From: Chara braunii
Taxonomy: Eukaryota > Streptophyta > Charophyceae > Charales > Characeae
DNA: 43,166 nucleotides
NCBI GenBank assembly: GCA_003427395.1
Contig: BFEA01000077.1
Location: 15,806-58,971, forward strand
Direction of reading: 5' to 3'
Shown here: piece by piece, positions 1 to 10,179 of the stretch
Position numbering within the stretch: position 1 is the first letter of the stretch
Layout: each line of letters opens with the position of its first letter
Translations under genes and position numbers: made by a program
Notes under the pieces: generated by a model
Told to the model about the DNA's origin: nothing
What the model saw: only the letters and a program-made list of their open reading frames with translations
Databases searched by the model: none

Positions 1-37
<37 letters not shown>

Positions 38-58
38 CTATCTCTATCTCTATCTCTA

Positions 59-95
<37 letters not shown>

Positions 96-114
96 CGCAC
101 ACACGCGCACACAC
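1..114. repeat. Compound microsatellite (TC)n-(TATC)n-(CA)n
   Basis: Three simple-sequence blocks follow one another: TC dinucleotides, TATC/TCTATC units, then a CA tract that becomes CACACGCG-like. No coding content is visible. Confidence 0.97.
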
Positions 115-1101
115 ATTCCGGTCTTGCTAGCTCTCTGTCTTGGCAGATTTGAGCGGTTAGGATCGGGCTCGTACTAGCGAGCTACTCTTTCTCTGTGGAT
201 TTGCTAGAAAAAAAAGAGATGATCTTCATAAATTAGCTGAATCAAATCCTAGCTTTTCTCATTATCGTTGGTGGTAAGAATCTACAGAAGAAATTCTAGT
301 AGCTTTTAGTTTTGTGGGTTTTGTTTTATTTAGTCAAAAAACTTTCGGCGAAGCTTTGAAGGCTACTTTTGCAGCAAGAAGCTCTTTGCCCTGCTTTGCA
401 GCATGGGCTGTCTTGTCGAGAAGTAATGTCTGTGGGTGGCCACAAGTTCTTTTCAGGAGTGGTAGTTTGGGGGTTTGCCCACAATATCTCTGCGAGGAGG
501 CTCAGAGAGTGTTTGCTGTGGGTGTCAGCACATGGAAGAATGGGGTAACTTCTAGGGTGTATTAAGCAGTAGCGCTCCTTGTGTTGCGTGGAGATCTTGT
601 GGAATTTGGCACAGTACTCGCAGTGGCCTCGCTATAGCACTAGGACATCATCTGATTCTTCAGGTTTCACGGCAGGGGGAGGTTCATGGCACTATTGGTG
701 TTGCGTGCAGGTCCTGCGGTGTATTATTGATTTGTGACGGCGTTGTAGGCCGGCGCAGAGGGCTCTCAAAATTGGTTTTAGACCATTGACATGTGTGGTC
801 GGTGCTTTTTTGTTAGTGGAGCCTTTTGTGTTATGCTGTTTTGTGGTTTTGTGGGCTGACGTGGAGGGCTCTCCAAGTTTTTTCGGACCTATGGCGGATG
901 GGGTTGGTACTTTCTTGCTGGTGGAGTCCTCTGTCTTAGGTAAGTTGCTTCTTGCCCTCCACCTTTTCATGGATCAAATAGATATATGTATATATGTATA
1001 TGTGCAAGTGTGTCGCTTCGATGACAGACAGGATGTGTGGGAGCTTGTGCAAGGAAAATGAGCAGAAGCGAGATGACAATATCGAGAATGCACAATCACA
1101 T
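115..1101. other. Anonymous left flank with a degenerate duplication
   Basis: No recognisable gene. The small open frames at 314-565 and 786-1061 match no family I know and have ordinary composition. Two imperfect copies of a block of about 80 bp are visible at 754-833 and 860-938; both contain a GAGGGCTCTC core and a TGGAGYCYTYTGT end, about 106 bp apart. An (ATATGT)-like short run lies near 979-1000. Confidence 0.5.
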
Positions 1102-2057
1102 TGAAGGCCAGATAGTATCACAGTGTCCAGAAAGCAGAATTCCACCAATACAACACCGATGAAGAATTGTAACACTGAAAACCAATGTCAATGAGAGCTT
1201 GCTCTCGCCACCACCAACATGAGTGTCCAGGCCCTTCTCCCTACTTGGCGCTCGACGCCCAGCCTACTTCCTACACAGCCTACACAGCTACTGTCTGCCT
1301 ACTAATTGACAATGCAACCGTTGACGTCAGCAGCCCACGAGGTACTTGAAGATGTCGCCAAATGCAGACTATCGCCAATACCAGGTATGTGCCCTCACAT
1401 CATCATCATCATCATCATCATTCTCTCTCTCCCCTGACTTACGCCCACGTCTTCTCCCTGTACACCTGAAGACCACCCGTGCACCTCACTGTAGTCCAAG
1501 CCCATCCAGCTATGGAGGTTGGGCTATGGCGCTGCCCTCAGCAGCACCCTGCTTCCTGCACGACCGCACGCGCGCAGCACCTTGCCCTTAGCGCTAAGCA
1601 GCCCGCGAGCAATTGCTCCAGCAGCGCTGCCGCAGCATCTGGCAAGTGCCTGAATGAGAGGCCAGGCAGCGAGCTCTTTCCTATATGGAAAGAGCCTGCC
1701 TCCTCCGGTGGCCTGGCTGGCCTGGGCCTCTGCCCAGAAGCTTCCGGTAGGCCCCAGGAGGTTGTGCCTCCGATGCAGCTGCTGGGCCTCGTTCAGTTGG
1801 GCCTCCCAACTGTTTGTGTATGAGGCTGCGATTCTTGCCCAGGGCCTGCATTTTCCGCAAAGGCCTGGTAGGCCGTGGAATCTCGTTGCTGCTCGGCCTG
1901 TGTTTCCCTCAATCAACTGGCGCGTCACAATTGCCTGGACCCCAAATATGAAATTGACAGCTGAGGGCCTCTCACGATTTGTCAGGCCCGCCTTCACTTA
2001 GGGCGGGCACTTCTGAAACAGGGCCCCTTAGGCCTGCCGAGGACCCAGATCCTCGCA
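1102..2057 (-). repeat. 3' LTR of chromovirus 1
   Basis: This 956-bp block matches 9033-9971 over its whole length with scattered substitutions. On the plus strand it starts TGAAGGCC and ends CCTCGCA. It carries seven ATC units at 1399-1419, where the other LTR has five, and an extra CCTACACAG unit near 1270. Open frames inside it (for example 1524-1997 minus) recur in the other LTR and are shadows. Confidence 0.95.
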
Positions 2058-2071
2058 TTCCCTCCTCCTAT
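2058..2071 (-). other. Polypurine tract of chromovirus 1
   Basis: Read on the minus strand the sequence directly before the 3' LTR is TAGGAGGAGGGAA, immediately followed by the LTR start TGCGAGG. This is the expected position and composition for the plus-strand DNA primer of an LTR retrotransposon. Confidence 0.85.
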
Positions 2072-2097
2072 ACGTCGACAGTCCTTTGAGAAGTCTT

Positions 2098-2670
2098 CTA
2101 TTCTGCAGGCATCTTCCCCTTGAGTTCTCTTTCATAGCCTGCAATAACTTGAGGTGCTGTTCGCATGAGTTCTTCTCTGGTGAACCACCGATCTTCCCTG
2201 GGATCCAGATGATGTCTGAATCTGACGCGGTATTGCATTCTCGGCTTAGGAGGGCGGCCTCTGCCCGGCGGTTTAGGAACTGGCATCATTTGATGAGCCA
2301 CGATTCCATCGATGTCGACTTCACCATCCATGGTTGGGGGCAGCATTGACCGTCTAGAGGGAAATTGTGCAGTTTCTGCGAAAGGTGCCAGCTTTGAGGC
2401 ATGAAAAACGGGATGTGTACGGAGGTGAGGTGGGATGTGTATTACATAGGAGGGTCCGTCCATCTGATCCCCGACTATGTCTAGGATCTCCCGGGGACCG
2501 AAATACTGTGTCATTAGTTTTCTAGATATTCCCATTTCCTGTCCCAGTTCAGATGACTTTACCCAGACCCTGTCCCCTACCTGAAAGTTAGAAGGCCGTC
2601 TGTGTTTGTTCTCAGATGCAATCATAGCATCTTGAGATTTCCTAATGTGCTCAACGGCCTGCTGCAGCAT
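2098..2670 (-). pseudogene. Integrase C-terminus and chromodomain, chromovirus 1
   Basis: A 190-residue open frame covering the end of the pol polyprotein. The first part is the integrase C-terminal module (QVGDRVWVKSSEL, then YFGPREILD, a GPF/Y-type motif, then HPVFHASKLAPF). The last 60 residues form a chromodomain (DGEVDIDGIVAHQM, then YRVRFRHHLDPREDRWFTREEL), which in this family directs integration towards particular chromatin. The ATG used is internal; upstream coding lies in another frame at 2671-2935, where the integrase E-containing segment (HPESNGQAEQMN) can be read with one TAG stop. This is the best preserved piece of the element. Confidence 0.88.
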
Positions 2671-3600
2671 TTGTTTGTATTTGACAGCTAATTCTACTCT
2701 GCCTGGTTCTCAGGCAATAGGAAATCAAGGGCGGAACGGGGCTTCCAACCAAGATGCAATTGGTTGGGAGTCATGCCAGTAGCGTTGTGTACAGCGTTGT
2801 TGTACAGGCTGGCGATGAGAGGTAGTTTCTCGTTCCAGTCCTCCTAGCTTGGCTTGATGTTGTGCCTAAGCAGGTGCTGCACTACTCGGTTCATTTGTTC
2901 TGCCTGTCCATTTGACTCAGGGTGATTCTCTGATGTCATTTGCAGTCTGGTACCCATCTGTTGGGCAGTGTTTTGCCACAGTTCTCTAGTAAAGCGAACA
3001 TCCCTTCCCGTACCCAGGTTTTGATAAATAGTCTGATGATGTAGTCAGTTTTAGCGGTCTCTGGCATAGCTATTACCCTGGCATACTTGGAGAAGCGGTC
3101 AACTATAACAAAGATGTGTCTCTTTCCACTCCTGCTGGTCACGAGAGTATCCATGAAGTCCATGGACACACTGTGACCAGGACCCTCAGGAATCGGCACG
3201 GGTTTGATTAGCCCAAGGGAAGCATGAGTCCTAGGTTTGTCGCTTTGGAAAACCTGGCAGGTCTCAATGTACATTTTTGCATCTTTTATCATAGTGGGCC
3301 ACCAAAATTTTTGCACTAGGTTAGCTGATGTCTTTTTATAGCCAAAATGGCCAGTTGCATCATGACATTCTCCTAAAAATAAATATGCAAAGACTCACTA
3401 TCTAGAACACACAGTCTTTTATTCCCTGCCTTCTCAAGAAACAGCAAGCCATCTACCATCGTAAATTCGTCGGAATTTAATTTGTCTTTCTCTTTAAATT
3501 TACGAATGATCTCAGAAATAACTGGACTTTGTTGATAGGCCTCCACCAAAGATCGAGTTAGATCATCAGATATGCCAAATTCCGTCACTAGCGCGCCCAA
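2671..3600 (-). pseudogene. Integrase core and zinc-binding domain, chromovirus 1
   Basis: The remnant is spread over several frames. 3600-3373 covers the linker after RNase H. It continues through HDATGHFGYKKT, the His half of the HHCC zinc finger, which can be read at about 3330-3365. 3316-2936 holds the start of the catalytic core with the first aspartate (SVSMDFMDTL), then FVIVDRFSKYARV. The frame is lost before the second Asp region. The last segment (about 2940-2820) contains the glutamate motif HPESNGQAEQMNRVV. The second Cys of the zinc finger appears as Phe (TCQVFQ instead of the family CxxC), so zinc binding is probably lost. It is clearly a dead integrase. Confidence 0.85.
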
Positions 3601-3609
3601 ATAATATGC

Positions 3610-4110
3610 CTAATGTGATGGTGCATCAGCCACTTTGTTGTACTCTCCCTTGATTGGGTCAAGTTGATAGTCATACATGTCTATCACTTGGATCCACCAC
3701 TTGAGTGCATCGGAGAGTACAGGTTGTGTTTTTATCCAGCGTAAGGTCTCATGGTCAGATCTAAAGTAGAAGAATCTGCCTAGGAGATAGTGTCTCCAAT
3801 GGACCAGCGCTCTGTAGAGGGCATAGAGCTCACGGTCATACGTGGACTTTGCTAGCTTTTGAGACGGCATCTTTTTGCTCCAATGGACCAGCGCTCTGTA
3901 GAGGGCATAGAGCTCACGCTCATATGTGGACTTTGCTAGCTTTTGGGAAGGCATCTTTTTGCTCATGTACTCGATGGGCCTCAACTTCTTCCCCTCCTTT
4001 TGAGGTAGGATTGCGCCTATGCCGTATTGACTGGCGTTTATTGTCACAACAAAAGGTTGCTCAAGATCTGGAAGTTTGTGAACTTCATAGTGTGTTAGAG
4101 CATACTTCAA
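3610..4110 (-). pseudogene. RNase H domain with internal duplication, chromovirus 1
   Basis: The RNase H part of pol, which removes the RNA strand of the RNA:DNA hybrid. Visible landmarks are FVVTINASQYGIGAIL, RELYALYRALVHW, then LGRFFYFRSDHETL. The family has Asp at TxDAS; here it is Asn (TINAS), removing a catalytic residue. An 84-bp in-frame tandem duplication at 3796-3963 repeats 28 residues, so the segment beginning SKKMPSQKLAKSTY occurs twice. The domain ends near VADAPSH, where a family member would read VADALSR. Confidence 0.9.
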
Positions 4111-4187
4111 TTTCTTGAAGCTTGCTTCACGCTCTTCAGTCCACTCCCAAGGGGTGTCAAGGCGTGTTAGGTCAGGTAATGGGGAAG

Positions 4188-4946
4188 CTATAGTACTATA
4201 CTAATTATAGTTCTTAACAAACGGATGGTAATAGCCATCCCCAAAAATGGCGGGACCGCAGTAACAATCTGAGGTCTTGGCCAGTCTCGTATGAAGGCCT
4301 GTTTAGCATCGATTGGCCTCAACCCATTTGCGGAGATTTCATGACCCACGTACAAGATCTTAGTGCGACCGAACTCGCATTTCTCCAAGTTTACCTTGCA
4401 CTGATGTTGTCTTAGGAGACCTAGCATTGTTTTCAAGTGCTCAGCGTGCTTCTCTACAGTCTTACTAAATATAAGTATGTTGTCGAGGTACACGACGATA
4501 AACTTGTTTAAGTAATTATGAAAAATCCTATTCATTGTGTGTTGGAATGTTCCAGGGGCATTGCATAGGCCAAAGGGCATCACCACAAACTCATACAGAC
4601 CGTACCTAGTCTGAAAGGCGGTTTTTTGCTGGTCTTCAGGTCTAATAGCAATTTGATGGTATCCAGATTTCAGATCTATCTTTGTGAAGTACCGACATCC
4701 CTGCACTCTATCTTGTAGGTCGTCGATGCGGGGTAGGGGCTCCGCGTTCTTAACGGTGACGGCATTGGGGCCCCTATAGTCAATGCACATCCTTAAGGTA
4801 CCTCTCTTTTTAGGAACGAATAGAACTGGAGCTCCGTAAGGGGAGGTACTAGGCCGAATCCATCCCTTTTCTGTGAGCTCCTTTAGCTGGCGGCTGAGCT
4901 CATCCAACTCCGCAGGAGACATCCTATAGATTCGTCCTCTAGGCAC
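4188..4946 (-). pseudogene. Reverse transcriptase domain, chromovirus 1
   Basis: A 252-residue frame that is unmistakably a Ty3/gypsy RT, which copies the element RNA into DNA. The order is [45 protein letters not shown], then [13 protein letters not shown] (motif A with Asp), [14 protein letters not shown] (motif B), and [11 protein letters not shown]. Motif C is normally YxDD; here the second Asp is Asn. The end degenerates near 4200 ([11 protein letters not shown], where the family has FLGLANYYRRF). It overlaps the preceding frame (4883-5344), which carries the region between protease and RT, so a frameshift lies near 4900. Confidence 0.93.
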
Positions 4947-5599
4947 CTTACTACCTGGACAACCTCTATTGCATGGACCACCTCCCTTTCTACCACACCC
5001 GTGGGCTTCTCAAAAAGGTTGGAATACTGAGCGACGAATGATTCTATCTCTGGAGGTGATTTTACGGTCTCCCATTTCTCAGAGACAAAGACTAGATACA
5101 TGCCTTCCTCGCGGTTCTGCTTATAGTAGTTATAAAAGGAAGTTGCGCACATGCACCCGTAGTTTTCCACTAGACTGCTAGCCTCAAACTTCTGCAGTCT
5201 AACGGTTCTACCGTTGGGCAACTTGTGGATCAACACCATTCTATCCCAATCAAATTGAGGTTGAGTGACCAAGAGGCAGTACATACCTAGCAGCATATCA
5301 AATGGCAGTTCGTCGATGACAAGGAAGGAGATTTTATGTCTCACTTCCCCTCCTCCATAGGAGAAGGTGCAGACTACGTCCTTGACATATTCCTAGACTA
5401 CCATGCGGTGCTTGTTGGCTAGCGTAGATGCTACAGATCTACTAAGCCGCTGCACTTGGTCCCCTAAGCGCAACCTATCCACACAAGCACAACTGATGAA
5501 GTTTCGTGTAGAGCCTATGTCTGCGAACGCACCCACTTTGCGGCCACCTACGTCAACCGCTACCACAAAATGTTCACCCCTAAGACCTTTACTAATCAT
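4883..5599 (-). pseudogene. Retropepsin-like protease and linker, chromovirus 1
   Basis: Two frames together show an aspartic protease that would process the polyprotein. The N-terminal piece (5599-5393) has VGGRKVGAFADIGSTRNFIS, where the family has DTGST; the Thr is Ile but the Asp is kept. The second piece (5344-4883) begins FLVIDELPFDMLLGM, the hydrophobic-hydrophobic-Gly strand of retropepsins, and runs on through the linker to RT. A stop lies between the two pieces near 5392. Confidence 0.8.
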
Positions 5600-5911
5600 C
5601 CCAAGTGCCTCTGGGGTCCTTCCCTGACCACTCAGTCTGTAGCTCTTCTAGGGACTCAGACACATCTCTTGAACAGAGCATCGGTGGGTCTGAATGTGTC
5701 TGTGGGGCGATGGATGGGTCACTAGCCTTGGCCAATGCCTGAAGTGGGGAAGGCAACGTTACCACTTCAGCATGAGTAGAGCAGCTAACACTCTTACTCG
5801 CCCGAGGTGTTTCCCTGCGAAGTACTCGCAGAAGCACTGCCAGGGTTTGAAGATAAGCCCACCACTGATGGAGAGGCTACCTTCGTTCTGACTTTCTTGC
5901 CTCGGCACGTT

Positions 5912-7761
5912 TTAGACGTGTGGCCATAGTTGCCACGGTTCATTGCCACAGTTCATGCATGTGCCCCTGCCAACTCGGTCTCTCCACACCTCGTAATCTA
6001 AACCAAGTTTTACCCATGCGGGTGTTCCTTGGTCGCCCTGGCCGTTGGACCAGACTACCTTCTGCTTCCCGGTCCCCCTAGCTTTCTCTTTGATGGGAGC
6101 CACAACTCCCCCATCCGAAGTCTCATTGGCCCCATCCTGCTTTGTCTCTTCCCCATAGTCTGGGAAGTCGTCAATCTCAGTTGCCTGACCATCATTGACC
6201 TTTCTTCTTCCAGTCTTGGGAAAGTCTCTTCTTCCTACCATTTGTTTGACCCTGATGCGCGGACCCAAGCTTAGCCTCTATGTCTAAGGCTTTCTTGCTG
6301 AAAGTAGCGAAGCTATGTTGGTCACTATAGGCCTCATCCACCAGCTTATTCTTGACGTTTGTGGGCAGACATCTCAAATAGTCTATGAGGAGTACATGCG
6401 GGTCATAACGCACACCAGGTACTACGATTAGACGTTCTACGGCGTTTGTGATCTCGTGTACAGTCCTGTACCTTTTGGAACAGAGATTGTTGATCGCGTC
6501 AGTGGCCTTTTAAGCCCCTTGAGGGTCATGCCACCTGTTGTACACAGTCCGTACAAATTCTTCCAATGTTTGAGCCTGAGCCCAGGCATCGAAGTTTTGA
6601 CCATAGCCCTGTTGTTGCACTAACCCGTTTAACCAGCGTGTTGCCGATCCCTCTAAAAGGAGGCAACGACTATAACTTCCTGCTCTGGTTTGGTGAGCTT
6701 GTGCCTTACATAGGTAGGCACAGTCCTCACCCAGGTGTCCAGGTCCTCGTCCTTCTTCTTGTCGCCAGAGAAGGGCTTAGGACTCAGCAAGGGAATCTTG
6801 GGCATCCATTGCATGGGTTGGATTTGCCCAGGTGCTTGTTGCAGTGGCTGCATAGCCATTGAGACAGGTTGCTGCATGCTAACCTGCGGCTGTCCAGACA
6901 ATCGCACTGTAGCTGCCACCGTCCTCGATGATACGGGAGAAGAGATGAGAACTAGACCACTAAGTACCGGTTGACTACCTGAAAGAGGAATGCCAAACAT
7001 AGGAGAGAAAGAGGGCCCTACCGGCGACGGCGTCACTGAGGGACCCGCAACCGAAGGGGGAGCTACAGCATACTGAGGCTGCCTCATCATTGGACGAGGA
7101 GCCTGCAGTGCAGCCATAATTCGTTTCTGGCCGTCTAATAGTTCGGCCAGCACTTCCTGCTAGACAACCTGCGTTTTCGACACACAAAGAAGTGAGCGGC
7201 GCAGCGCTTGCATTGCAGGGTCAAGTGTCGACTCGTCTAGTGCTTCTATAAATTCCTTGACTCCTGCCTCCTAGCTCCTAGTCTAGCTTTTCTCGTGATA
7301 GCCCTTTGCCTCCTCTCTGCTGCATCTCTTAATTGCTGTTGTAGTTGATCATGCAGTTCTTCCGCTTGGAGGATCTCATAATCCTCAGGTGTGAGTGGAA
7401 TCTGCTGGCTGACTTGTAAGCCAACAGATTGACTAGTAGAACTCTGAGAGACACCCTGACTGACACCTGACGAAGAGGCCTGGGTCAAGGCCTGTGACAC
7501 TGTAGAGGAGGTAGCCATCGCAACCTCAACCTGGACTCCAGCGTCCACTAGTCTTGCTGCTGCAAGTGTTTGTTCAGAGTTGGTTGTCGCTGTCCTAGCC
7601 CTCTCTAATGTCGTCCTTTCCCTGTCTTCCCTTCGCAGCCTCCTTTCCTCCCCTAGGCCTAATTCCAAGAAGGTAATCGGTTGACTGAGTGCAGCTCTAC
7701 GAGTAACTCGAAGAGCTTCCACTACTCGTTCCTCCTCCTCACTACTGCCTGCATCACTCAT
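5912..7761 (-). pseudogene. Gag remnant with zinc knuckle, chromovirus 1
   Basis: The capsid/nucleocapsid region, starting at MSDAGSSEEEE (7761), the first ATG after the leader. It continues through frames 7153-6653 (MLAELLDGQKRIMAAL and a Pro/Gln-rich stretch, then DLDTWVRTVPTYVRHKLTKPEQE, typical of gypsy capsids) and 6413-6192 (HVLLIDYLRCLPTNVKNKLVDEAY) to 6268-5912. Near the end is a CxxCx4Hx4C zinc knuckle whose first half (CMNCGN) is separated from its second half (GHTSKTC) by a 13-bp tandem duplication at 5930-5955 that also breaks the frame. At least three other frameshifts are needed. Confidence 0.85.
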
Positions 7762-9018
7762 GAGCTACAGTGTGTGTAATATAAACTAGAATCCACACTG
7801 GGTCCTACCTCAACATGGCACACAACCGATTAATGTATAACCCTAAGTTCGGTCAATCTAGAGAGTAGTCAAGTGGTAACCAGCAATCAATGTCAGGTCC
7901 CAAAGGTAAATCTATTTCTATTTTTAGATTACTCTAAAACAGAATGCAATGCAGCAAGGAAATAATTATCCTATTTGCAGTTGTCTGTTAGTTGTCACCA
8001 AGTCCGTACAAAATAATCGAAAATAAAAATGATTATTTATGGAGATGCATGCTGGATGGCAGTTTACCAAATTAGTGCCACAGCGAACAGTTACTAGAAT
8101 CCCCCTTCCCCCTGTATCCCTCTTGAGTAGTCTCTTTGTGTCAACGTCCTGAGCGTCTGGTTGAGCAGCGTGTCCGAAGGTGTGCAATCCGGCCCACCCC
8201 TGTGCCCCAAGTCTGTACCGAACCTGCCAGCTCCTGGACGTTGTTTACCCTCGCATGCAACGAGCCTTACTTCCGGTTTGATCTGGCTGATCAAGAGGCA
8301 GTTTAAGGACAGCCCCCAAGGTCCTCAGGAATTATTAACGTCGCAGACATGACAACGATCACAGCCAGGGTTCAACACCGGAACTCTTCACAAATATTTA
8401 GAGACGGTCTGGTAAGCGTCTGTTCAAAGGGCTGGCATGCCCTGCATGACCTCTATTGCGCAGCAGCAGAACCAAGGACTTGCGGCAAAGCATGCGTGTA
8501 CTAGTCCCAGCCGGTTGACATGGTGACCGTGGCCCGAGTGCTTCGTCCAGGGCCCTTCAGAGGCTTCACCCGTCTCCCACCAGCTTGCTGCCCAAGAAGA
8601 ATGTCGACTCTCAAGGTTGAGCACTCGCAACACCTCACATTGAGAGGACTCTCAAGACAGAACTCACTTCCTCACGGTGAGAAGTAATGAAGAGGGTAGA
8701 TAAGGAAGAGAGCAATGTACCTCATAATGCTGCCCCCAACCACAGATTTCTCACCGGCAACCTAATGTGCGTTTATGATGACCGGTCTTTGCCTCGGCAC
8801 AACCAACAGCAGAATGCAGTTCCACCTCGGCTTAAATGCAACATGAGCGAGCTCTCATCATCCAGCGTACACCCCTAATGTCACCACAGAGCTTCCTGGC
8901 GCGCCCACACGACCCTGGGCTGCCTATATCATTCAACGCCCAAGCCTTATCACTACCCCACACCTCGTGCAAAGCACCAAACAGCTATTGCGAAGAATCA
9001 ATGAAGCGCAGTTCGAAC
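7762..9018 (-). other. Untranslated leader of chromovirus 1
   Basis: The stretch between the primer-binding site and the gag start. Short open frames occur on both strands, but none resembles a protein family. Its position is that of the 5' leader, which in related elements carries packaging and dimerisation signals; no such signal can be recognised by eye. Confidence 0.6.
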
Positions 9019-9032
9019 CAGCTCTGATACAT
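9011..9032 (-). other. Primer-binding site (initiator Met tRNA type), chromovirus 1
   Basis: On the minus strand, two bases after the LTR end, the sequence reads GTATCAGAGCTGGTTCGAA. The first ten bases equal the complement of the 3' end of initiator Met tRNA (TGGTATCAGAGC) without its first two bases. The following bases keep partial similarity to the T-arm complement. Confidence 0.8.
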
Positions 9033-9971
9033 TGAAGGCCAGATAGTATCACGGTGTCCAGAAAGCAGAATTGCACCAATACAACACCAATGAAGAATTG
9101 TAACACTGAAAACCAATGTCAATGAGAGCTTGCTCTCGCCACCACTAACACGAGTGTCCAGGCCCTTCTCCCTACTTGGCGCTCCGCGCCCAGCCTACTT
9201 CCTACACAACTACTGTCTGCCTACTAATTGACAATGCAACTGTTGACGTCAGCAGCCCACGAGGTACTTGAAGATGTCGCCCAATGCAGACCATCGCCAA
9301 TACCAGGTATGTGCCCTCACATCATCATCATCATCATTCTCTCTCTCCCCTGACTTACACCCACGTCTTATCCCTGTACACCTGAAGACCACCCCTGCGC
9401 CTCACTGTAGTCCAAGCCCATCCAGCTATGGAGGCTGGGCTATGGCGCTGCCCTCAGCAGCACCCTGCTTCCTGCACGACCGCACGCGCGCAGCACCTTG
9501 CCCTTAGCACTGAGCAGCCCGCAAGCAATCGCTCCAGCAGTGCTGCCGCAGCATCTGGCAAGTGCCTGAATGAGAGGCCAGGCAGCAAGCTCTTTCCTAT
9601 ATGGAAAGAGCCTGCCTCCTCCGGTGGCCTGGCTGGCCTGGGCCTCTGCCCAGAAGCTCCCGGTAGGCCCCAGGAGGCTGTGCCTCCAATGCAGCTGCTG
9701 GGCCTCATTCGGTTGGGCCTCCCAACTCTCTGTGTATGAGGCTGCGATTCTTGCCCAGGGCCTGCATTTTCCGCAAAGGCCTGGTGCGGTGTGGAATCTC
9801 TTTGCTGCTCGGCCTGTGTTTCCCTCAACCAACTGGCGCGTCACAACTGCCTGGACCCCATACAAAATCGACAGCAGAGGGGCTCTCACGATTTGTTAGG
9901 CCCGCCTTCACTTAGGGCGGGCACTTCTGAAACAGGGCCCCTCAGGCCTGCCGAGGACCCAGATCCTCGCA
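9033..9971 (-). repeat. 5' LTR of chromovirus 1
   Basis: A 939-bp copy of the left LTR with the same TG...CA ends. It differs by scattered substitutions, two fewer ATC units (five at 9321-9335) and the loss of one CCTACACAG unit. The open frames at 9440-9889 on both strands repeat those of the other LTR. Confidence 0.95.
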
Positions 9972-10102
9972 CTTGGCGCTGAGCCACACAAACGTGGCCA
10001 ACCTTGCATTTTCTATTATATTGTCTTTCTATCCTTTTTCATTATGGATGGTTTGTTATGATTTGTGGAGGAAATGAGAGAGAGAATTTCGGGTGCTTTA
10101 AC

Positions 10103-10178
<76 letters not shown>
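10103..10178. repeat. (CA)n microsatellite
   Basis: An essentially uninterrupted CA tract of about 75 bp. Open frames that translate it as long His-Thr runs are artefacts of the repeat. Confidence 0.97.

Positions 10179-10179
<1 letters not shown>

Larger units (their letters stand above)
1102..9971 (-). mobile_element. Degenerate Ty3/gypsy chromovirus 1 (minus strand)
   Basis: An LTR retrotransposon of about 8.9 kb read right to left. It has two long terminal repeats with TG...CA ends (1102-2057 and 9033-9971), a primer-binding site inside the right LTR and a polypurine tract inside the left LTR. The internal order is gag, protease, RT, RNase H, integrase, chromodomain, which is the Ty3/gypsy order; the C-terminal chromodomain places it among the chromoviruses. 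Every domain is interrupted by frameshifts or stops, so it is not autonomous. No target-site duplication is seen: CACAT lies on the left and CTTGG on the right. Confidence 0.95.

Noticed and set aside
1524-1997. 157-residue minus-strand open frame
   Set aside because: It lies wholly within an LTR and recurs at 9440-9889; no protein family matches. It is a GC-driven chance frame.
8360-8385. B-box-like GGTTCAACACC in the chromovirus 1 leader
   Set aside because: No A box at suitable distance and no T-arm stem.
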